Shown here: positions 20,429 to 32,504 of the stretch, one piece after another | Layout of the letters: every line of letters begins with the position of its first letter | Numbering within the stretch: position 1 is the first letter of the stretch | Source: Lycium barbarum | Taxonomy: Eukaryota > Streptophyta > Magnoliopsida > Solanales > Solanaceae | Reading direction: 5' to 3' | Length of the DNA: 64,000 nt | NCBI RefSeq assembly: GCF_019175385.1 | Contig: NC_083340.1 | Coordinates: 22,146,336-22,210,335 of the forward strand | The notes under the pieces: generated by a model | Told to the model about the DNA's origin: nothing | Seen by the model: only the letters and a program-made list of their open reading frames with translations | The model's database searches: none | Translations under genes and position numbers: made by a program

Positions 20429-20703
20429 CCTGCTTTTAAGAACTTTATTTTAACCCCAACTGCTCTTAAACCAAAAATAATATGTAACAAATTTGTTATC
20501 ACATATTAAAATTCACTGATCGTATAAGAAAATGTATACTATTACGATATATAATGTAGATCATTTTGTTATTACTTATCAACCAGTCTATCATGGTATG
20601 GAATCTTACCTAATTTTGCTTCAGAAAGTTTCGAGAAAGACAAGTTCTTTTCTGATTCTAAAATGCTTTAAGAAACTATTTCAATAACGTGCTTGATGCC
20701 AAA

Positions 20704-22650
20704 TTTATATATAATATAAAGTTAGGTATAGATAAGGTGATGTGACATCTCTCTATGGCCTCCATTCCTATTTATCTTTTTTCTCCTTTTTTTGAATTTT
20801 AAAAAATTTTCTCCTTCAATTTAATTGACACAAAATGGAGTAATAAAGAAAAAAAATGTTTCATCCGTTTAATTTGCCTAATAAAGCCCAAGTAGCCAAA
20901 TAAAGGATGATATCCATTTTCTTAAACAGAGCCCACGTAATTGTAGCACTTAATACCATTTGCAGTTATCTTTTTCTCTTCTTTATTTGCTTTAAATTTT
21001 GAACCCAAAAGACACTACTTAAATTTTCTTAATTACCACTTTCCTCCTTTATCTGCTTTCTTGGATTTATATTTCACAAATCTATGGTTTCTTTCACCCA
21101 AATTCTGCTCCATCCTAAATGGTAACTATTTCTTGCTATTACATAATGACAGTGTGGTAGAATCTGGAGCATCTACTTTGGTATTTTTCTTTTATATTTT
21201 TATGGTTAAATTTGTTAGAATGATGTGTTTGTAGTATTTTCTTCTTAATTTATTTTTTGTATGTTATCTATAATACCTCTTTAGTTTAACTTTTATATGA
21301 CTTGTGATTGTTGTTACTAACAAATAACAACGAAATGCATAGGGTGGTTAAGTTTATATTCAAGTGAAACTTTCCACCATCCTGGATATTTATAGAATTA
21401 AAAAAACTCATGCGGCGTACTCTTTTGTTGGGCTAAACTTTATCTTAAATTTTCATGTTGGCCATCTTCTTTCAGAATTGAAAGCGTTGAAATATATTTT
21501 GCTAGAAGCTTCGCAAATTTTGTGTTACATTTAACCTTTTTTATTGACAGTCTGATAAAAAAAGTTCATTTCATGCATGGAATCTTACTGGTTAGATAGG
21601 TATAGGTGCATGCCTCGTGTTGAAGTTTGAACTGAATGTATACTCATGAATTTTGACAACAAAAAGAGGGGGAATATGTTGCATTTCAGCAAGTTTCCGA
21701 AAAAATAAAACTCTTTCAAATGTTGAGAGAGTGAGTGAATGGCTGGTTTTTTCTTTGCAATATGTTGCATTTCAGCAAGTTTCAAAATTTATAATTGATT
21801 TTTTAAATCGAAGAAATTTAAACATTGAAATACATGGTGTTTTTTATTTTAAGTTTGTAGAATCAGTAAGAAATATACAATGCTTGAAAATTGATGAATA
21901 TAAACTATATAGGGGAGGAAGAATAAGGTAATTTAAATTGTTTTATATGCATGATGAAGAATTATTTATGTTTTATTTAAATATTTATTTATTTCTTCTT
22001 TTTTCATTTACTTTAGAAATTGAAATTTTGTACTTATGTGATTTATTTTAAAATCGGTGTAAATTATAAGAAGAAAAAGTGTGTTCTTTCACTCATAAAA
22101 GAGTAATCACATATGAATTCTAAACCTTTTTATGGAATTCAATTGTACTTATGGGATTTATATAGAAACGGCTAGGTGGGTGGTATATATAAAATTGTAT
22201 TTATTTATTTTACATTTTTTTTATGTAAGGAGGAACTATTGGAAAATATTTAAAAACCTTGACTTAAATATGCATATATTAAATATATATTGCACATTAT
22301 TATTTATATAGAAAAAGATACAAATTTACTTTAAACATCAACATCCATAGAGTTTAACTGATTAAGAAATACCTATAAACTATACAAATATAGTCCATTT
22401 ATAAAAGTCGAGACATCTGACTAAGATATGCATATATTAAATACTATATATTAGACAAACACATTATTATTTATATAAAAATGATACAAATTTACTTCAA
22501 ACATCATCATTTTAAGAAACCAAAGAGTTAACTGATTAAGAAAATACATACCAACTATACAAATATAGTCAATTTATAAAAGTTGGGTCGTATGTATGCT
22601 TTCATGAATAACTTCTATTACTGATTTCATCAATTTACACAAATAATATA

Positions 22651-22697
<47 letters not shown>

Positions 22698-22744
22698 TTA
22701 TTATTGTTTTTCATGATCGCGCGGAGCGCGGATAAATTCACTGG
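20704..22744 (+). mobile_element. Non-autonomous Helitron
   Basis: The 5' end TTTATATATAATATAAAGT aligns with the Helitron at 2060, with the TC start changed to TT. The 3' end is ATCGCGCGGAGCGCGGATAA, a clear GC hairpin, then ATTCACTGG followed by T, a correct CTRR terminus. There is no Rep/helicase coding sequence. A 22-bp direct repeat (ATGTTGCATTTCAGCAAGTT core) sits at 21676 and 21762, and an AT/CA microsatellite lies just before the hairpin. Confidence 0.8.
22653..22697. repeat. (AT)n-(AC)n microsatellite
   Basis: About 19 AT dinucleotides followed by CACACAC, just before the Helitron 3' hairpin. Confidence 0.9.
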
Positions 22745-23218
22745 TGAAACTATATTCTAATGAATGTCAAATCTACATATATAACAATATATGGATGGTA
22801 AATAATATATTAACAATAATACGTAATATATTAATGAGGATGATGACCAACCAGATCTAGTTAAGAAAAGAGCAAATTTGTCGCATCCTTATTTGTTTAG
22901 ACTATCTTGTTGGCACCAGTCCTAGTGATAGCAGTTCCACCAATAAAATACACTAATCTCTCATAGTTGTATTAACTTATGAAGAATTGAAGATCACATC
23001 GTTTGAGGTACATTTGTTATTTGTAAGATATTCCCGCCGTCCATACAATGACCTAATTCATTGTATATAGATTATTTGTTCGACACTTGAAAATCAGAAA
23101 AAAAAAAAAAACATTGTTCCTTTTGAGTTTTGAAGATATTTCATTGTACTCCTACTTCTTTTCCATTCAATCCCTCTAATAACACTTCTTGAGTTTACTC
23201 TTCTTCTTTTTTTTCATC
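22745..23218. other. Intergenic, no gene seen
   Basis: No ORF above background and no recognised element end in this stretch. Confidence 0.4.
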
Positions 23219-23377
23219 CGATTTTTGGTGTCCGCTTTGAAACTTCGACTTATTTGAATTCGCCAGTATAAGACTCATTAATACAAAAAGTGCTCTCTCC
23301 TAAAAAAATTCACCTCAAACACGAAATCTCTGTTAAGACCGGAGAGATCCATCCATCCTACGACGGCCTTGGTGGTA
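23219..23377 (-). mobile_element. SINE copy, degenerate
   Basis: Read on the minus strand it resembles the 27095-27285 SINE: a decayed region where the B box (GGTTCGAGCC-like) is expected, then AGGAGAGAGCACTTTTTGTA and GCGGACACCAAAAATC. The order of motifs agrees with that copy, but similarity is low and no target duplication was found. Confidence 0.5.
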
Positions 23378-23999
23378 CTTGTTATGTTTACTTGAGAATG
23401 AACATAGGGAAGTTAAAAGATTTCAGGAAGCATTAATTTCATAAACTAGATGGGATGTTTATAACTATAGGTTTAATAAATCAAAGAGGTCCCTCTAATA
23501 TGACTCATTAAATTCCATGATAGATTATTATCTATAGTTTTAAATTATTATTTTAATTCTAATCGCTTTTCGCCTTTCACCATTTGCTTGTTAATGATGG
23601 ATTATATCATTAAACTTTTGCCAAGCATTTTGCGCAACATTTTTATCATATGACATGAAGGCTCGACTTCCGAAAATGTTTAAAAAAATTAATTTATTAA
23701 TATAAAATAAGTTAACCGATGGAAATAGTGAGAATTGTTAGTTGACGAATATTATGCTAAAGTTGAAGGAAAACTACTTGGATATTATAAATTTCATGAC
23801 TCTAATTTGAGCGAGACGTGAAAGCTTAGCAAAAGCTGAGGCTGAATTCTGGAACAGGACAATTAGCACAAATTTCCTAAATAAAGGGGAAAACATCAAG
23901 TCCATTAATAATACTAGACGGCTTATGCCCGTGCTGCGCACGGGCCCAACATTTTAGATTATAGTGCATCTATATGTATGTAGTTGTCTTTGAATAGTG

Positions 24000-24002
<3 letters not shown>

Positions 24003-24078
<76 letters not shown>
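24003..24078. repeat. (AT)n(AG)n microsatellite
   Basis: About 24 AT units run directly into about 13 AG units. Confidence 0.95.
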
Positions 24079-25607
24079 TATGTATTATGTTTAAAACACG
24101 ATTAATATAACATTGTAGTTTGTGCTCCGTATCTAAAATTTTATTATATTAATATTTGCTACGAATACAAAATCGGCAAATTTATTAATATTTTTTAAAA
24201 GAGAAGACTTGTTTAAAAGGAAACTAGTTTCCTCTCTTTGAGATAAAACAATAGCAATATTTAAGCATCAGTTGATACTTTCAATTTTAATTCGATTAAT
24301 TTAAAGGTGTAAAATACTTATTATTTTTTTATCAAATTTTGATTTGGATAATTCTAATTCAAATTATTAAATTAATTTTACATGTTTAAAACGAAAAAAA
24401 GTAGAAATTTATTTTCTATATAAACGAAGAAATACTATTTTTTAATTTTTGGTAAATATTCTCGGTTTAGCTCATTTTACTCGTCATGTTGTCTTTTGCA
24501 TGGGTTTTTAAGAAAACGTCGATTAGAATTATAATTTAACTAATTTACCTTATTCATTATTTGATCTCCATTTGATATTTTTTTTACGACATTAATCTCT
24601 TTTCACATTTATTAGAGTAAGAATAGAAATAAAAAAAGTAATTAAATTCTATCTTATTTTAAAATATAAATATTTTAAGTATATTTATTTTAGTGAACAT
24701 AACAAATAAATGACATGGCGGAATAGCAAATACAACAGTTTAATATCTAGATTAGATCTCAGGCTAATATAAAAAAAGAAAGAAAACTGTATGGTTTGAC
24801 TACTTAACTTTTTGAAGAAAAGCAATTTCATTTGCTCCCACTAATGGATTGATACGCACGTGGCAATGAATCCATCATTATTGACTTAATGAGATACTTT
24901 GAAAATTACATGAATATTGTTTGATTTTTTAATATGAAGTGCACTTTTTTTTTTGGACATTATTAATTTGCACTATTTTTATGCATATATATATATATAT
25001 ATATATATACTATGTTCAAAACACGATTAATATAACATTGTAGTTTGTACTCCGTATCTAAAATTTTAGTATATTAGTGTTTACTACGAATACAAAGTCT
25101 GCACTTTTTTTTTACATTTTTTTTAATATGGGGTTCACTTTTTTTTTTTGATATTGCTTGATTTTGTTAATATGGGGTCCACTTTTTTTTTTTACAGTGA
25201 GTTTGGAGATGGTGGGTTCCATTTTTTTTTATATATTGCTTGATGTTGTTTAGTATGAGGTCCACCCTTTATGGGGTGCACTTTTTTTTTTTTGGACATT
25301 ATTAGTTTGTACTATTTTTATGCATATAATATATATACATATACTACGTTCAAAACACGATTAATATAACATTGTAGTTTGTGCTCCGTATCTAAAACTT
25401 TATTATATTAGTGTTTGCTACGAATACAAAGCCAACACTTTTTTTTAACATTATATTTTTTTTAATATGGGGTTCACTTTTTTTTTTTGATATTGCTTGA
25501 TTTTGATAATATAGGGTCCACTTTTTCCCATGAGTTTGGAGACGGTGAGTTCCACTTTTTTTTTATTGCTCGGTGTTATTTAGTATGAGGCTCACCTTTT
25601 TTTTTAA

Positions 25608-25656
25608 AGGGACAATGGACGACGAAGCATGGGTCTAAACCCATGCTTTATATAGT
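25608..25656. repeat. Hairpin with GGACGACG leader
   Basis: GGACGACG is followed by a perfect hairpin with arms AAGCATGGGT/ACCCATGCTT (25625-25648), then TATATAG. The same structure recurs at 42335-42366 in block B. It looks like a transposon terminus of Helitron style, but no CTRR end is intact. Confidence 0.5.
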
Positions 25657-26191
25657 TTTTTTTTTTTTTTTTTATATTGCTTGGTGTTGTTTAGTATGGG
25701 GCCCACCCTTTTGGATATTGTTAGTTTGCACTATATATATATATACTATGTTCAAAACACGATTGATATAACATTGTAATTTGTGCTCCGTATCTAAAAC
25801 TTTATTATATTAGTGTTTGCTACGAATACAAAGTCTGCATTTTTTTTTTTGGACATTGTTTATTTTTTTAATATGGGATTCACTTTTTTTTTATATATAT
25901 ATTTCTTGATTTTGTCAATATGGGATACTATGTTCAAAACACGATTAATATAACATTGTAGTTTGTGTTCCGTATTTAAAACTTTATTATATTAGTGTTT
26001 GCTACGAATACACACGTGACAATGAATCCATCATTATTGACTTAATGAGATACTTTGAAAATTACATGAATATTGTTTGATTTTTTAATACGGGGTGCAC
26101 TTTTTTTTGACATTATTAATTTGCACTATTTTTTTAATATTAGTTGTTGTTTAATATATATGGGGCCCATAATTTTTTTAATTAAATTGGA

Positions 26192-26195
<4 letters not shown>

Positions 26196-26253
<58 letters not shown>
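26196..26253. repeat. (AT)n microsatellite
   Basis: An uninterrupted AT run of about 58 bases. Confidence 0.95.
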
Positions 26254-26258
<5 letters not shown>

Positions 26259-26340
26259 TTATGTGGCTAACATTTTTTTTTAAATATTAATTGTTGTTTA
26301 ATATATATGGGCCCAACCGACTTTCTTAATAGTAGAAAAG

Positions 26341-27090
26341 TGGGAATTTGAAGTGGAGAGCCAAAGAAAAGAATAGAACATAACAAGTTGGTTGAGTTTA
26401 TATGTCGTCAAGAAAGGTACGGAACATGGAATTTGCACAATGAGAGAAACACATGAAGAGGAGGTTAAAAGTGTGTGAGAATATTTGGCATGGCGTACCA
26501 AAAAGGCTACTTTTATAAGCCACTCAGTGCTATTTTCTCTTTCCCTCTCATCAACCCTTTTTTTTGGGGGGGTCAATTAAATTTGTAGTCCCGTATAAAT
26601 TAGTTTTATGTCTTTTTTTTTTGTAATGTATATGCGGCTCTTTGAATTTGTTTTTTTTTTTTTTTTCATTTTGGCACCTCAATAAATGTTGTTTCTATTG
26701 AACTCCTGAACTCGCCCTCAAGTGTGTCTATCAAATCCTTCTAAATCTGATTTTTATTAGAAGTAGAAATTAAATTGGGGAAATGAAGGTGGAATAATAT
26801 TTTAGACATGTGGTAAGCTATTATTTAGGTCATGGATGTGTCGATTTCTGCTGATTCTGCTCTTCCACTAACAACTTAATTAAAAGTCACTCTTTTTTTC
26901 TCTCTCAATTGCTGCTAATCTTAGCTAAAAGATGACATAATTAAATTAGAATATATATTAGCATGTTACTACATTGAGATATGAAAATAACACACATGAG
27001 ATATGAAAAGATTATTTTCTTATATGTGTCGTGTATTGGTGATAATTTGAATTCGTACGGCACATGACATATCAAAGAAGAAGCATTTTT
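26341..27090. other. Intergenic, no gene seen
   Basis: No supported ORF. The 26660-26760 stretch (CACCTCAATAAATG, CTCGCCCTCAAGTG) has the flavour of a dispersed repeat, but no ends were found. Confidence 0.35.
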
Positions 27091-27094
27091 TATC

Positions 27095-27285
27095 AAGTTT
27101 TTTTTTTTTTTTTTTGGATTTCCCCCAGTATTTGGTATTCAGATTGGAGCCTGGGTGTATCCGAATACCTACCGCATAAGGTCCATTTCTGGGGAAGCAC
27201 TCCCTACTAAAGATTTTTTCATACTCACAGCTCAGAAACTCTGATTATGGGTGAAGCAGTTCATTCGTTGCATCACATTTTTTTA
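27095..27285 (-). mobile_element. tRNA-derived SINE
   Basis: On the minus strand: a promoter-like start TGATGCAACGAATGAACTGC, a decayed B box in the CAGAGTTTCTGAGCTGTG region (ancestral form about GGTTCGAGCC), then GGGAGTGCTTCCCCAGAAAT, a CTCCAATCTGAATACC segment, and an A tail (plus-strand T run at 27097-27116). The order matches a common Solanaceae SINE, recognised from memory. It lies 1.2 kb upstream of the F-box gene. Confidence 0.6.
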
Positions 27286-28445
27286 CTGGTTTTTTATTCT
27301 CAATGCTCAAATTTTTATTTTTTTTATTTTTTTATTAATAATATGAAATGTAGTCATTCCATATACTTTTCGATGATGATGTTGAATTAAATTATACACC
27401 ACCTTTTCTCATTTATGATTCTTTCCCCTATGCATCCCTAATGAGGCCCCATTGCCCACCCCCCTAAGATCCTGGCAAGCTCTAGCATATCTATTATCTC
27501 ATCCATTACGTCCATCCATTTATTGCATCTCTGTCTCACAGCCTTTTCACCCAACACGCATTGATTGCAAAACTCCAATTCAACCTTTTCCTTTCTCATG
27601 CTGAACTTACCTTCTTGCCCTTCATTTCTTTTGTTTTTCTAGATTTTACTTTATCTTCTTGTCTACCGTTCTACATAGTTGGAGTTGGACACAATTAATT
27701 AATACTGTTATAAAATAATATTAAAAGTACAAGATAATAAAAGGTATAGTCAAAGAAGCTGAGAAATTTTATTACTCTTTTATTTGATGTATAAATGAAT
27801 TGAATTGACTTCCTATTTATAGAAGAAAAGAAACTGATGCAAGGTTTTTCAGGAAGCTACTGCGAGACTTTTCAGAAACTACTGACAAGCTGACTGCTTA
27901 AACTACTTGCAAGCTACCTGCTATCCTCATACAAAAATAAAGTACTCCATATCCTCATACAAAAATTGATAAGTTAAAGTAACTTCTAAATGGTGATTGA
28001 AAAAACTACATAATAATTTGGTATTATTGAATTTCAAAGTTAAAAAAATTGCTACTTGTGCATGTTCTAATCAAGAGAAAAAATAATTTATTTTTATTAC
28101 ATAGAAATAATCTAGTAATTTTTATATTGCATTATTAATTTTTAATATACGTATTTTTAATTAAGGTAACACTTAATACGTGACGGAAAGCGCCTATAGA
28201 TAATAAAATATACATTTCTAAGTCCTATCCAACTTTGGCCTTTTTATTTCTGATCCTTCTCTCTCTCTTTACTTGGGGATACTTCCTTGAATGACAGCAT
28301 ACTAACTTTTTGGCCAATTAAAGTAATGACGTACAGTACAAAGACTTGATAAAATATACAAGTCAAAATTTTCAACCATCCCTCAGCCTATTTTAAGGCC
28401 CTCTCTCACTAATACACGTCTTAGTTCTTACCCTTTCCCCCTCAA
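27286..28445 (+). promoter_or_regulatory. Upstream region of the F-box gene
   Basis: Non-coding. A TATA-like CTATTTTAAG sits about 55 bases before the start codon (28389-28398) and is followed by the pyrimidine-rich CCCTCTCTCAC and CCTTTCCCCCTC typical of a plant leader. No introns or upstream ORFs of note. The promoter assignment rests on position only. Confidence 0.4.
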
Positions 28446-29801
28446 ATGAACAACTCCGCCATCATAACTAGCACTGCCGCCGGAGCTGCCGTCAAATGCC
28501 GTAAAAAGCTCCACCAATATAATCAGTATCAGTCCTTGATCCCTGGACTTCCTGATGATATAGCTCAAATTTGTCTATCTCTTGTTCAAGAACCTTTGAC
28601 TCTTTACTCCGTTTGTCAATCGTGGCGCCGGCTTGTTTATTCTCCTCCTTTCCCCCCCTTTTTATCCATCTATTCCTTATTGAAGCCTTTACAATACAAC
28701 AACATATCCAGCGTAATCTCACACGTGAGATCTGGCGAACGTAGAATGTACGCAGACCTCACTCTTATCTTGAAAGATGGTGAGACTTCTGAAAGACCCT
28801 CGGCTCAAGTAAAAAATTCTGTTGAGTTTGCGAATTTCGATCCGATTTCAGCAAAATGGCAGTTACTTCCTCCTCCACCACTTGACCCACCTCTACGTCT
28901 CCTTCTCCGCCACCCTTCCTTCATCTCCCGCCACCTTCCTATTCAATCGGTTAGCGTTTCTGGCAATTTAATAATCCTCACCGCGACAACTGATCATATG
29001 CTCCGGGCCTTATCCCGTCCCCTTGTGTTCAACCCGCTCACCCACAAGTGGACTTATGGCCCCCCACTCGCTATCCCGAGACGCTGGTGCGCTGCAGGCG
29101 CGTCGCAGGGCGTGGTGTATGTCGCGAGTGGGATTGGGTCCCACTATAATCTCGAGGTAGCTCGAACAGTTGAAAAGTGGGACCTCAAAAGTTATAATAA
29201 TTGTAACCAACAACAACATCAGTGTAATTCTAGAAGCGACATCAAAAGTAACCGTAACCAACAACAACAACGTAATAATCCCACATGTGGGGTTAAAAAC
29301 AAGGGATGGAAATGGGAAAAACTGAGTGGTCTCAAAGACGGGAAATTCAGTAGGGAAGCGATTGAAGCAATAGGTTGGAGAGAGAAGCTATGTATGGTAA
29401 ACGTAAAAGGCGATGCAGCAAAGGAAGGAATAATCTACGACATCGAAAGCGACACGTGGCAGGAGATGCCTGAGGGAATGTTAGTAGGTTGGAGAGGTCC
29501 AACGGCTGCAATGGAGGAGGAAATAATTTACACGGTGGATGAATCGAAAGGAGCATTGAGGAAATATGATCAAGAAAATGATAGTTGGATTGAGATTCTT
29601 GAGAATGAGATGCTTAAAGGTGCACAACATATGGCTGCTGCTGGTGGTAAAGTGTGCGTGGTTAATGGCGGCGGTGATGGGATAGTAGTGGTGAATGTGT
29701 TGGCAGAGCCTCCGAGTTTGGTGGTGGTGGAAACTCCGGTAGGGTTTCAGGTTTTGGATGTACATATTTTGCCAAGGATGAGCCAATTGGATGAATGTTG
29801 A
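28446..29801 (+). CDS. SKIP25: SKIP25-like F-box/kelch-repeat protein
   Basis: A substrate-recognition subunit for SCF-type ubiquitin ligases: the F-box binds a SKP1/ASK protein and the kelch propeller would bind the target. 451 codons, one exon. The F-box lies at residues about 31-75 (LIPGLPDDIAQICLSLV ... SVCQSWRRLVYSPPFPPF). Kelch-like blades follow: FDPISAKWQLLPPPP, RPLVFNPLTHKWTYGPPLA, RRWCAAGASQGVVYVASGIG, EKWDL, YDIESDTWQEMPEG and YDQENDSWIEIL. This is the SKIP25 pattern. The start is the first ATG after a pyrimidine-rich leader. Two insertions are unusual: residues about 83-121 come from an inverted SINE, and about 252-283 are Gln/Asn-rich. The frame is fully open, so the gene may be functional. 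It stands alone, with transposons on both sides. The symbol follows the Arabidopsis family member. Confidence 0.92.
   Translation: MNNSAIITSTAAGAAVKCRKKLHQYNQYQSLIPGLPDDIAQICLSLVQEPLTLYSVCQSWRRLVYSPPFPPFLSIYSLLKPLQYNNISSVISHVRSGERRMYADLTLILKDGETSERPSAQVKNSVEFANFDPISAKWQLLPPPPLDPPLRLLLRHPSFISRHLPIQSVSVSGNLIILTATTDHMLRALSRPLVFNPLTHKWTYGPPLAIPRRWCAAGASQGVVYVASGIGSHYNLEVARTVEKWDLKSYNNCNQQQHQCNSRSDIKSNRNQQQQRNNPTCGVKNKGWKWEKLSGLKDGKFSREAIEAIGWREKLCMVNVKGDAAKEGIIYDIESDTWQEMPEGMLVGWRGPTAAMEEEIIYTVDESKGALRKYDQENDSWIEILENEMLKGAQHMAAAGGKVCVVNGGGDGIVVVNVLAEPPSLVVVETPVGFQVLDVHILPRMSQLDEC
28693..28808 (-). mobile_element. SINE fragment inside the F-box coding sequence
   Basis: CAACAACATATCCAGCGTAA, GAATGTACGCAGACCTCACT and AAAGACCCTCGGCTCAA match in order the inverted 3' body of the Solanaceae SINE also seen at 467-602. 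It encodes about 39 residues between the F-box and the first kelch blade, with no stop and the frame kept. It is diverged from the consensus, so the insertion is not new. Confidence 0.8.
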
Positions 29802-29994
29802 CTAGTTTTTTTTTTTTTCTTTCAATTTTTTTCAGGTAAGTTTTGGTTACTTGTCAATTTGTTGTTAGTTCTTTTATGTCTTTTTACATGAATATCTTTC
29901 TTAATGGGGAAAAATATATGTATACAATTTGACATAAATTCTCGCCATAGAAAAATGTGAACATTCTTTTAGATTGGTATATAGATATTGAGAA

Positions 29995-30000
29995 AATAAA
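29995..30000 (+). terminator. Candidate poly(A) signal of the F-box gene
   Basis: AATAAA lies about 195 bases after the stop codon, following a T-rich 3' UTR. Plant signals are loose, so this is only a candidate. Confidence 0.35.
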
Positions 30001-30124
30001 TCTGGTGGCACTGCTGATGTGTGAATTTCATATTTACATAATGACCATATGATATTCTCCTCAAGATCATTGCGCCTAGCTCGTGATTCTTCATGAGATT
30101 GTACATTACAAGCGTGAGAATCCC

Positions 30125-30319
30125 GAGGCGGATTTAGAATTTAAATTTTAGTGGTTTAACATCTTAAATTTTTAGCATTAAATCATTGTATTTCTAAAGT
30201 TATGGATTCATATATAATATTTATTGTAATTTTAGTAAAAATTTTATACATAAATTTATGTTCCCCATCGAAAGTTTGGAGTTCAATTGAACCCCAAGTT
30301 ATAATGCTCCATCCGCCTC
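30125..30319. mobile_element. MITE with GAGGCGGAT ends
   Basis: The left end GAGGCGGATTTAGAATTT and the right end CTCCATCCGCCTC are inverted. The interior (TTTTTAGCATTAAATCATTG, GTTCAATTGAACCCCAAGTT) matches an abundant Solanaceae short element as I remember it. Length 195 bp. The target duplication is unclear. Confidence 0.6.
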
Positions 30320-30559
30320 CGGGTGAATTTCCAATGCTCTTTCCTTCTATGTTGACAAATGACAATAGTACTTATGTTTGTTCAATATCTCTCAATTCAG
30401 TGTTTGATGATTAAGATATGTAGTCAATTAGATCAGAGTACATTTTTATACAAATTTCTAACAAGAGTATATCAAAATAAATCTTAACCTCAACGAATTA
30501 TTATCTCATATATGGATTGTCTTCTTTCATTTTTCTCAATTTCTTTTGTTAAATCTGCG

Positions 30560-31195
30560 TAAATGAATCTGTAACATCTTTTCGATGGATTGATTCACGT
30601 AGGGTGTGATTAAATCATCTCAAGCAACCTTCTCTTAATTTACGCACTGTGTGCTTCCTTAGCTTAAATTGAACATTGTCATTTCAGATTTTCTTAAATA
30701 TTATATGGCTATATATCCATCTTAACATTTATATTTCTACGACATCCAATTTTGTGAATTTGTCCCAAACATTCACTCGAACATAATATTACCGATTTTT
30801 TAACAGTTATATAGAAACTTGTGATTTAAGTATATATCCTCCTATCACATAACATTTTGATAGCAATTTTCCATTTCACCCATCTAACTTTGATTATAAT
30901 TTCTGTAACAACTTCCCTTATCATACTTTCTCTTGGAACATTAAGCATAGATACTTTAATATTTGCATTACGCACCACAATCTCGGCGAATCTTATAGTA
31001 ACCTCTAGTTCTCTATATAATATCTCCACTTACCATACTTTCTCCCTAGAGTGTTTCTCAATAATTCAAGTTCTTCAACACATTCAGTCATTTCGTCAAC
31101 TGACACAATATTATCTGCAAATTTCATACACCAAAGATCTCATCTTGTGTATCATCATTAGTTAGCTCATTAATTCATAATTAGGTGAAATGCCC
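30560..31195 (-). pseudogene. LINE reverse transcriptase, C-terminal relic
   Basis: On the minus strand, conceptual fragments in several frames follow the order of a plant non-LTR reverse transcriptase: NELT, FADN (the FADD catalytic motif, 31110-31121) with IVS, then TLGRKYG, VRWVKWKIA.KMLCDRR (compare the family's WMKWRLASGVLCD), then the C-terminal LREGCLRWFNH. Many stops and frameshifts make it a fossil. The 5' part of the element and its poly(A) end are not recognised. Confidence 0.65.
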
Positions 31196-31716
31196 GTGTA
31201 AAACCACAATCGTAAAAAAAAACGATTTTGTATCTTCTACTTATGTTCTCAAACTAGCAACTGGTGAGTACCCTTTATAACATGTCTAGATATTTTTTTC
31301 TCCAACACCAACTAAAGGAACCATTACACGAAAATTACAACATTTTTCTTGTATCGTTAATTTGGGATATGAATGATTTCACTGTTATTTTTGAGAAGTT
31401 CTTGAAAGCTGCGAATTAGTCTCTCCTATGACTTCTCTATACAACGTATTTAAGTCTTTTAGTTATTAAAACATAAATTAATTGCATTCAATAAAAAGGG
31501 GATTGCAGAAAGAAGCAATCTAATAAAAATATCTAGATTTTTTCTTGTGTTTGTGATTTACAAATTGGCGAGGTTCTATTGACCTAGCGCAATGTTTGAA
31601 GATTTGACTATGGACCATGACCACACATGAATCGTGTGTTGGCCGAAGTAACATAAACATACTTTGAATAAAGTCTTGATTAGTTAGTTTATTCCGTTTA
31701 AGTATAGCAATTTGAA
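31196..31716. other. Intergenic, no gene seen
   Basis: No ORF above background. The short ORF on the minus strand near 31.5-31.7 kb has no recognisable motif. Confidence 0.4.
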
Positions 31717-31718
31717 TA

Positions 31719-31945
31719 TCCTCCCATTCCAATTTATGTGATGTTGGTTGACTGGCACGGAGTTCAATTTTTTTTTTAATCTTGTGGTCTAAAACAAGTT
31801 AAAGATATTTGTGTGGTCATAGTTCATCTCGTTAAACGTAAAAGTTAAAGTTTAAAGTTAAATTATTGTCAAATAAGAAAATGTATCATTCTTTTTTGAA
31901 CTGACTAAAAAGGAAAGTGTGTCCAAAAAATTAAGATAGAGCGAA
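31719..31945. mobile_element. Stowaway MITE
   Basis: It starts TCCTCCCATTCCAATTTATG after TA and ends AAAAATTAAGATAGAGCGAA before TA (31946). The interior GTGGTCTAAAACAAGTTAAA and AAAATGTATCATTCTTTTTT is shared with the copies at 5193 and 38341. Confidence 0.75.
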
Positions 31946-32299
31946 TACTTGATAGTAAATGTTAAGCCAATTATATTTTTTGTTTAACGAATAATTCCAT
32001 TGATACCCCGAGCTTTATCTTTCAATATCCATATGGATAATCTTTTCTGAAAAGGTTTTTGAAAGCAAAATCTGAAAGAATTTGTTCAACCCGAAGAATA
32101 ATCTATAATTATTTCAGGGCAGAATGAGTTTCTTCCTCGTGCAACTTCTTAAAAATATGAAAAAGAAAAAAAGATGGACCGGTAAAGGAATAGTTTTTCT
32201 TCCTCTCTAATTTCGATTTAAGTATATAAACATCATGATTAATGAAAAAATCTTTTTCTTTTTCCTTTTTTTTGGCCTATTGTTATTTTAATTGAGTGC

Positions 32300-32504
32300 T
32301 GTTATAAAATAATAAAACTAGAACAAGAATATATGTAGAGAAAGGGAGAAGAGAGGACATATCTTTATTTCTCTTGCTAGGGGTTGATTTACAATGAAGG
32401 AGAACCTCTATATTTATAGGGGAAAGTGACTTGATCCCAAAGTCACTAACCCTAATATTTCTCCTAAAGATAGACATCCACAATAATAAATAATATTTAT
32501 AACA
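32300..32504 (-). repeat. LTR of the copia-like element (left; 3' LTR on minus)
   Basis: Plus-strand TGTTATAAAATAATAAAACT to AATAATATTTATAACA. It differs from the right LTR by about three substitutions and two single-base gaps. Confidence 0.93.

Larger units (their letters stand above)
23914..26340 (-). mobile_element. Helitron-derived repeat block A
   Basis: On the minus strand the block ends with the hairpin GCCCGTGCGCAGCACGGGC (23927-23945), then ATAAGCCGTCTAG and T, a correct Helitron 3' terminus. To the right lie five copies of a module built on CAAAACACGATTAATATAAC, TTTGTGCTCCGTATCTAAAA and GTGTTTGCTACGAATACAAA (near 24090, 25012, 25347, 25748, 25927), separated by T runs and GGGGTCCAC/GGGTTCCAC words. 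The 5' end is not located. The block is homologous to 40880-43980. No coding capacity. Confidence 0.6.
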
